A stretch of 18,564 nt of DNA, taken from NCBI GenBank assembly GCA_003164375.1, contig PLTE01000074.1, positions 1 through 18,564 of the forward strand, written 5' to 3'. Positions within the stretch are counted from its first letter, which is position 1, and every line of letters begins with the position of its first letter. A program made the position numbers and the translations under genes. The DNA is from Hyphomicrobiales bacterium. Its GTDB lineage: Bacteria; Pseudomonadota; Alphaproteobacteria; Rhizobiales; Xanthobacteraceae. The notes under the pieces were generated by a model that saw nothing but the letters and a program-made list of their open reading frames with translations, was not told where the DNA came from and did no database searches. Below, in pieces: positions 14,403-18,564 of this stretch.

Positions 14403-14752
14403 CAGAAGTGTTTTCGATACGCCATCGAGCAATGGACGGTCTACGACAGCAAACGATCTGATGTCGCAGTTTGGCCCTGAACGGCCGCAGCCGCCGTCAG
14501 CCTTCGTGTCCGTTACGAGGGGTGAAGCTACCGCGCCCCCTAGTGACCGGCGAGGCGGTTGATGACCCTGAGCGTCGTTTTGCCACCATGAATTGCCGCA
14601 TTGCAAAATGTTTACTCGATCACCTCGTCTGCGTTGACGGGGACGGCTTACCGGTTGCTGGTGGCCAGTCCGATTGACCAGTTCCTCTATTTGCACGCTT
14701 GGAAACGGTTGCGACATTTGCCAGGTAATCCCTGGGAAGTGGGGTGGTGGTG
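14403..14752. other. Intergenic stretch with degraded 3' end of an ABC substrate-binding-protein gene
   Basis: A 350-bp gap with no intact gene. Bases 14543-14633 align without gaps to 15548-15638 at 63 of the first 90 positions by hand count; that second stretch spans the 3' end and downstream flank of the intact minus-strand binding-protein gene. On the minus strand the relic still reads AVPVNADEVIE and then a stop (TAA), like the ADEVIE end of the intact protein. The remainder of the gene is absent; the methyltransferase lies where it should be. A small inverted repeat (CCAGG 14721-14725, CCTGG 14731-14735) precedes the methyltransferase start. Confidence 0.6.
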
Positions 14753-15421
14753 ATGACCAGCTTTTCTGACCTGACGCCAGCCGAGAAGGCACGGCAACTC
14801 GGCACACCCGATGGCGAGATGGGGCTCGCCGTAGGCGAGGTGATGAACCGCATGAACGGGGCGCTGACCGAAGCGGTCTATGACCGACTTCATCTCGAGC
14901 CCGGCCATCGCGTGCTGGAGATCGGCTTCGGCAACGGTCACCTGCTGCCATCGCTGATGCGGCGCGCAGAGGGGCTGCACTATGTGGGGCTCGATATCTC
15001 CGCGACCATGAATGCGGAGGCCCGACGCTTCAATGCACGTCTGATCGCTGAGGGGAGCGCTGAATTTCACCTCGGCACCGCCGAGGCGCTCGCCTTCGAC
15101 GCCGCCACCTTCAATCGGGTGTTTGCCGTTAATGTGTACTATTTCTGGCCCAACCCGCTGAGCGTGCTCACTGAGCTGCGCCGTATGCTGCGCCAAGGTG
15201 GTTTTTGCCTGATCGCGGCGACCGACCAGGCGACGGCTGCCTCCACTCCTTTCGCGCGTCTGGAACATGGCTTCCATGTGCCGGGCGAGGACGAGCTGCG
15301 TGCCAACCACGCAAAGGCCGGATTCGGCCAGGTGGCGCTAGAACGTTTCGACGAGGTGACGACGGGAACAGACGGCTCACCCTGGCACCGCGGCTATAAT
15401 TTCGTGATCGCCGCGCTGTGA
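14753..15421 (+). CDS. Class I SAM-dependent methyltransferase
   Basis: A protein of about 222 aa (starting MTSFSDLTPAEKARQLG). ATG 14753 is used, with a G-rich ribosome site (gggaagtgggg) upstream; GTG codons at 14744 and 14747 are alternatives. The Rossmann-type SAM fold is clear: motif I HRVLEIGFGNGHLLPSLMR (E-x-G-x-G-x-G), motif II acidic end of strand 2 at LHYVGLDIS, then AEFHLGTAEALAFDAATFNR (motif post-I/II), VFAVNVYYFWPNP, and LRRMLRQGGFCLIAATD. This is the UbiE/Methyltransf_11 style acting on a small molecule or lipid; the substrate cannot be told. It stands alone, between a binding-protein relic and a convergent intact binding-protein gene. Confidence 0.88.
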   Translation: MTSFSDLTPAEKARQLGTPDGEMGLAVGEVMNRMNGALTEAVYDRLHLEPGHRVLEIGFGNGHLLPSLMRRAEGLHYVGLDISATMNAEARRFNARLIAEGSAEFHLGTAEALAFDAATFNRVFAVNVYYFWPNPLSVLTELRRMLRQGGFCLIAATDQATAASTPFARLEHGFHVPGEDELRANHAKAGFGQVALERFDEVTTGTDGSPWHRGYNFVIAAL

Positions 15422-15616
15422 CGCGAGGCGGCCTCTACAGGCACTCATTTCTCGCCGTCGCATAATTCCTGCATTTCGCACCACGTGGCGCAGCGACACT
15501 GTGCAACGAATTGTCCGCTATAAGGGGGCTTTCCGCCGCCCCAGCCGGTGACCGCCAGGGTGGCGAATGACCCAAACCGGCGCTTCGCCGCTGTACTTTG
15601 CCGGATTGCGAAAGCC

Positions 15617-16612
15617 CTATTCGATCACCTCGTCGGCGATCGCAAGCAGCGTCGGCGGCACTTCAACACCGAGCGTTCTGGCGGTCTTGAGATTGATCGT
15701 CAGTTCGAATTTTTCCGATTGCACGACCGGCAGGTCGGCCGGCTTCTCGCCTTTGAGGACGCGGCCGGTATAGACGCCGGCCTGCCGCATCACTTCCAGA
15801 TATTCCGCGCCGTAGCTTATCAATCCGCCGGCGTCGACGAACTCCCGGCTGTCGTAGATCGCCGGCAGCCCAAGCTTGGCCGCGCCCGCGATGATCCGGT
15901 CGCGATTGCTGAAGAGAAAAATGTCGGTGCTCACCAGCAACACGCTAGCGGGCCGGCGTGGCAGATTGGCAAAGACGGCATCGATCTCGCCCGGCGTACT
16001 GGCTTTAAGGATGTCGACCCTGATGCCCAGATTCGTAGCGCCCGATTGCAGATCCTTGATGAACGGCTCGGTCAAAGGGCTTTGCGGATTGACGAGGGTG
16101 AGAAAACGGTCGGCCTTCGGCAAAAGCGCGCGCAGCAGGCCGAGCCGCTTCGCCGCCAGATCGGCATTCAAGGCGGTGATCCCGGTGGCATTGCCGCCCG
16201 GCCGGCTGAGGCTTGCCACCAGGCCGAGCGCAACCGGGTCGGTCCCGGTGGTAAAGACGATTGGGATGGTCGCGGTCGCGGCTTTGGCCGCGAGCGCGGC
16301 CGGCGTGCTGCCGAGCGCGACGATCACGGCCGTCTGGCGCTTGATAAGATCGGCGACAAATTCGGGCAAGCGATTGTTGTCGCTGTTGGCCCAGCGAAAT
16401 TCGATGACGACATTTTGGCCTTCGACAAAGCCCATTTCCTTCAAGCCTTGCCGATACGCGGTGAGCCGCAGGGTGAACTGATCAAGCGAACCGGTATGCA
16501 GGAAGCCGATCATCGGCAGCGCCGGCTGCTGCGCGCGGGCCGCAAGCGGCCACGCTATGGCCGCGCCACCGAGTGCGGTTATCAATTCCCTTCGTCTGAT
16601 GCTGATCGCCAC
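15617..16612 (-). CDS. ABC transporter substrate-binding protein (PF04392 type), Tat-like signal
   Basis: About 331 aa from GTG 16612 (giving the N-terminus (M)AISIRRRELITALGGAAIAW), which puts the twin-arginine-like signal at the front as in relatives; an upstream in-frame GTG at 16663 would add 17 unlikely residues. Cleavage is expected after AARA|QQ. Body: PMIGFLHTGS, a conserved GFVEGQNVVIEFRWANSDNN, IPIVFTTGTDPVALGLVASL, SRPGGNATGIT, LPAIYDSREFVDAGGLISYG, and the end LKGEKPADLPVVQSEKFEL, INLKTARTLGVEVPPTLLA. These are periplasmic binding proteins of the LivJ-like fold abundant in Bradyrhizobium; ligands are mostly unknown. No permease or ATPase is adjacent, so it is an orphan. It is divergent from and clearly paralogous to the next gene. 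Confidence 0.88.
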   Translation of the reverse strand: MAISIRRRELITALGGAAIAWPLAARAQQPALPMIGFLHTGSLDQFTLRLTAYRQGLKEMGFVEGQNVVIEFRWANSDNNRLPEFVADLIKRQTAVIVALGSTPAALAAKAATATIPIVFTTGTDPVALGLVASLSRPGGNATGITALNADLAAKRLGLLRALLPKADRFLTLVNPQSPLTEPFIKDLQSGATNLGIRVDILKASTPGEIDAVFANLPRRPASVLLVSTDIFLFSNRDRIIAGAAKLGLPAIYDSREFVDAGGLISYGAEYLEVMRQAGVYTGRVLKGEKPADLPVVQSEKFELTINLKTARTLGVEVPPTLLAIADEVIE

Positions 16613-16807
16613 TTGCCCCGCCCCCGCAGGATTATGCCCGCTCAATGCCGGGCAAGCTAGCACGCCTCAAACTGGATTTCCGTGACCCGGTCAAAGGTCG
16701 TTCAACGGTCAAAATGCTCGCCGTTTTTGTGCACACCGGGCGGCGCGGCACAGCACTGCACCCGCAAACTATATGGTACGCTACGGTCCCGACTTCAGGA
16801 CCAAGCG
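16613..16807. promoter_or_regulatory. Shared promoter region of the two divergent binding-protein genes
   Basis: A 195-bp gap. It contains a direct repeat CGGTCAAA at 16688-16695 and 16706-16713 (18-bp period), a possible regulator site. A -10-like TATGGT occurs near 16774 about 30 bp before the plus-strand start, without a clear -35. Nothing firmer can be assigned. Confidence 0.35.
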
Positions 16808-17788
16808 ATGAGACGACGCGAGTTTATCAAAGTTGTCGGCGGCGCAGTGGGATGGCCACTCGCGGCGCGCGCGGAGCAAGCGGCACTGCCGGTGATCGGC
16901 TTCATGAGCGGCCGCTCCCCGGAAGATTCCGCGCATCTGGTCGCCGCATTCCGGCAACGCTTGGCCGAAAGCGGTTTCGTCGAAGGCCGTACGGTCGCCA
17001 TCGAGTTCCGCTGGGCGCAGGGCGATTACGACCGGCTGCCGGCACTCGCCGCCGATTTGGTCAGCCGCAAGGTGGCCGTCCTCGTCGGTGTCGGTGGCGA
17101 TGTTTCTGCCGTCGTCGCCACGAAGGCCACCATGACGATTCCGGTCGTCTTCGGCATGGGAGGCGACCCGGTCAAGGTCGGCATTGTCGCTAGCTTTAAT
17201 AAGCCGGGCGGCAACGTCACCGGCTTCACGCTTTGGACCAATGAGATGGATTCAAAGCGGCTGGGCTTGATGCGCGAGCTCGTGCCTGGAGTTTCGTTGA
17301 TCGGCATACTTGTAAATCCCCTATTCCCGCCGGCGGTGCAGGAATTGGCCGACGTTGAATTCGCGGCCAGAGGCGTCAATCAGCAGCTGTTCGTGGCGCG
17401 GGCCGACAACGACGCCGAATTGGACAGCGCCCTGGCGTTATTCGTACAACAGCGCGTCGGCGCGTTTCTCGTCGCCGCTGCTCCATTCTTCGACACACGG
17501 ATGGGCAGAATTGTCGGATTCGCGGCGCAAAATCGCCTGCCCGCCATCTATCAGTTTCGTGAATACGCGGTCGCTGGCGGGTTGATCAGTTACGGCCCCG
17601 ATATTGTCGAAAGCTATAGAAACGGCGGTGTCTATGTCGGCCGCATTCTCAAAGGTGAAAAGCCCGCGGACCTCCCGGTGTTGCAGCCGACCAAATTCGA
17701 CTTTGTGATCAATCTGAAAACCGCAAGGATGCTCGGCCTGACGGTGCCGCCAACGCTCCTTGCGGAAGCCGGCGAGGTGATCGAATAG
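16808..17788 (+). CDS. ABC transporter substrate-binding protein (PF04392 type), Tat-like signal, paralogue
   Basis: A 326-aa protein from ATG 16808 with the classic MRRREFIKVVGGAVGWPLAA signal (twin arginine, cleavage near ARA|EQ). Body landmarks match its divergent neighbour: ALPVIGFMSGRS, GFVEGRTVAIEFRWAQGDYD, IPVVFGMGGDPVKVGIVASF, NKPGGNVTGFT, LPAIYQFREYAVAGGLISYG, then ILKGEKPADLPVLQPTKFDF, VINLKTARMLGLTVPPTLLA and EVIE at the end. Cytoplasmic partners (permease, ATPase) are absent from the window. Overall similarity to the neighbour is substantial but not recent; the ligand-contact regions differ (for example the TLWTNEMDSKR versus TALNADLAAKR segment), suggesting different solutes. The ATG follows a purine-rich AGGACC by only a few bases. 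Confidence 0.9.
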   Translation: MRRREFIKVVGGAVGWPLAARAEQAALPVIGFMSGRSPEDSAHLVAAFRQRLAESGFVEGRTVAIEFRWAQGDYDRLPALAADLVSRKVAVLVGVGGDVSAVVATKATMTIPVVFGMGGDPVKVGIVASFNKPGGNVTGFTLWTNEMDSKRLGLMRELVPGVSLIGILVNPLFPPAVQELADVEFAARGVNQQLFVARADNDAELDSALALFVQQRVGAFLVAAAPFFDTRMGRIVGFAAQNRLPAIYQFREYAVAGGLISYGPDIVESYRNGGVYVGRILKGEKPADLPVLQPTKFDFVINLKTARMLGLTVPPTLLAEAGEVIE

Positions 17789-18004
17789 CTATAATTTTTG
17801 CTGCAACTGCTCGCGGCCGTATTTGGCCCATAACTGTCGCACCGACCGTCCGCCGTCCTGTTCGTGTTGGGGGTCTAACCGCGCTGCTGGCCACTTCGCG
17901 CGGCAGAGGCTGACGCGAAACGGAAATGCATTGCCTCCTGAAATGCGCGCCGGTTCGCGTGCGGCGTGCTGATCGTCGGTCGGCCAGACGTGCCGCGGCC
18001 TTCT

Positions 18005-18439
18005 CTACCCGCAATTCCAAATTGGCCCGATCGGCGTCCAAGTCCAGCACGGCCCATAACTGCCACCGTTGTAGCGTCCGCGGTAAAACCCGGGACCGCC
18101 GAAATAGTAGTGCCCGCCATTATACCAATAGCTTGGCGCATAGCCGGGACTGCCGCGGATCGCTCCCGCCGCGCCATAAACCGGAATGCTGTTGTCGGGC
18201 GGCTGATGATAGCCGGGCAGGAAACCGTAGCCATGCCAGTGATAGATGTGCCGCTGGTGAGGCGGCGCGGCGAACGCAATAGCCGGCAGCAGCGACAGCA
18301 GAATTGCACTTGATGCGGAGAATGTGCGCGACACGGCTGCAACATACACGGTCCAGTCTCTGAACGCGACAGGCGGTGAGAACCTTGGCTTCCCGGCCCC
18401 GGCGGTCTCGTCACTATCGTCGCGACCGTAACGTGACAT
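18005..18439 (-). CDS. Small exported Gly/Tyr/Pro-rich protein, function unknown
   Basis: Up to 144 aa from ATG 18439. A hydrophobic signal-like stretch occurs late (ASSAILLSLLPAIAFA, about residues 42-57), so the true start may be GTG 18349 or GTG 18334, giving a normal signal peptide; ribosome sites do not settle this. The mature part is rich in Tyr, Gly, Pro, His and Trp (HIYHWHGYGFLPGYH, YWYNGGHYYFGGPGFYRGRY) and ends YGPCWTWTPIGPIWNCG with two cysteines. Proteins of this kind recur in Bradyrhizobium and relatives as small envelope or secreted proteins of unknown role (group memory, not a search). No partner gene is adjacent. Confidence 0.65.
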   Translation of the reverse strand: MSRYGRDDSDETAGAGKPRFSPPVAFRDWTVYVAAVSRTFSASSAILLSLLPAIAFAAPPHQRHIYHWHGYGFLPGYHQPPDNSIPVYGAAGAIRGSPGYAPSYWYNGGHYYFGGPGFYRGRYNGGSYGPCWTWTPIGPIWNCG

Positions 18440-18442
18440 CTA

Positions 18443-18471
18443 TTGACACTCGTCCCCTTATCAGTTATATA
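18443..18471 (+). promoter_or_regulatory. Sigma-70-like promoter near the right edge
   Basis: TTGACA (18443-18448, perfect -35), 17-bp spacer, TATATA (18466-18471, 4 of 6). Transcription would start near 18478 and run out of the window, away from the exported-protein gene. The downstream 87 bases are GC-rich and end in a small stem (CGGGG 18547-18551, CCCCG 18559-18563), possibly part of a leader RNA. The -10 hexamer is self-complementary, so it might also serve the minus strand. Confidence 0.5.
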
Positions 18472-18564
18472 GACTCGAATCTCGCTCATCGAGGACGCCT
18501 TCGGCCGAGGGTACTCACCGAGGTGGAGCGAGTGCGGTGCCCGCGGCGGGGCCATACACCCCGT

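Noticed and set aside
15548..16660. 370-aa plus-strand frame opposite the first binding-protein gene
   Set aside because: Arg/Asp-rich shadow; the minus-strand product is an unmistakable binding protein.
17789..18004. Gap after the second binding-protein gene, with TATAAT shortly after the stop and a GGCC/GGCC pair
   Set aside because: No -35 for the TATAAT, and the stem is only 4 bp with no T tract; nothing convincing in this stretch.

Overview
The window reads as a chromosomal stretch of a GC-rich alphaproteobacterium. Protein styles (Tat-type RRREF ABC binding proteins, a short Flp pilin, Gly/Tyr-rich exported proteins) suggest the Bradyrhizobium/Rhodopseudomonas side of the Hyphomicrobiales. 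This is judged by eye from gene families, not from a marker gene. No rRNA, tRNA or CRISPR array was found.

Layout. (1) 1-2604, plus strand: the distal part of a sulfonate-sulfur operon, ssuD (5' end outside the window), ssuC and ssuB. (2) 2636-6271, minus strand: a tightly coupled four-gene operon encoding an NMT1/THI5-type binding protein, an ABC ATPase, a permease and a ring-opening amidohydrolase of the cyanuric acid hydrolase/barbiturase family. All three junctions are 4-bp ATGA overlaps. A divergent LysR regulator (6412-7413) faces it across a 140-bp control region with a perfect 11-bp inverted repeat. This is the most coherent system here: a candidate import-and-ring-opening module for a cyanurate- or barbiturate-like heterocycle. 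(3) 7430-9421: a stem-loop terminator region, a small exported protein, a 54-aa acidic peptide gene with a Gly-Gly motif and a C-terminal Cys-Cys, then a coupled pair of exported proteins (Cys-rich repeat protein and OmpA-domain protein). (4) 9457-10282: a scar, namely an HAD-type gene with its N-terminal half missing, abutting the C-terminal remnant of an IS1182-like transposase. (5) 10478-13458: a GT87-type membrane glycosyltransferase, a very short Flp pilin gene, a flavin-reductase-like protein and a TspO/MBR protein. (6) 13560-17788: a periplasmic TPR protein with near-identical DNA repeats, a SAM methyltransferase, and two divergent paralogous ABC substrate-binding proteins, plus a degraded third 3' end of the same family near 14.6 kb. 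(7) 18005-18564: a Gly/Tyr/Pro-rich exported protein and, at the edge, a plus-strand promoter-like element with a possible leader RNA running out of the window.

The left third is ordinary, compact operon structure. From about 9.5 kb rightward the region is looser, with single-gene units, relics and small exported proteins, as expected of an accessory region.
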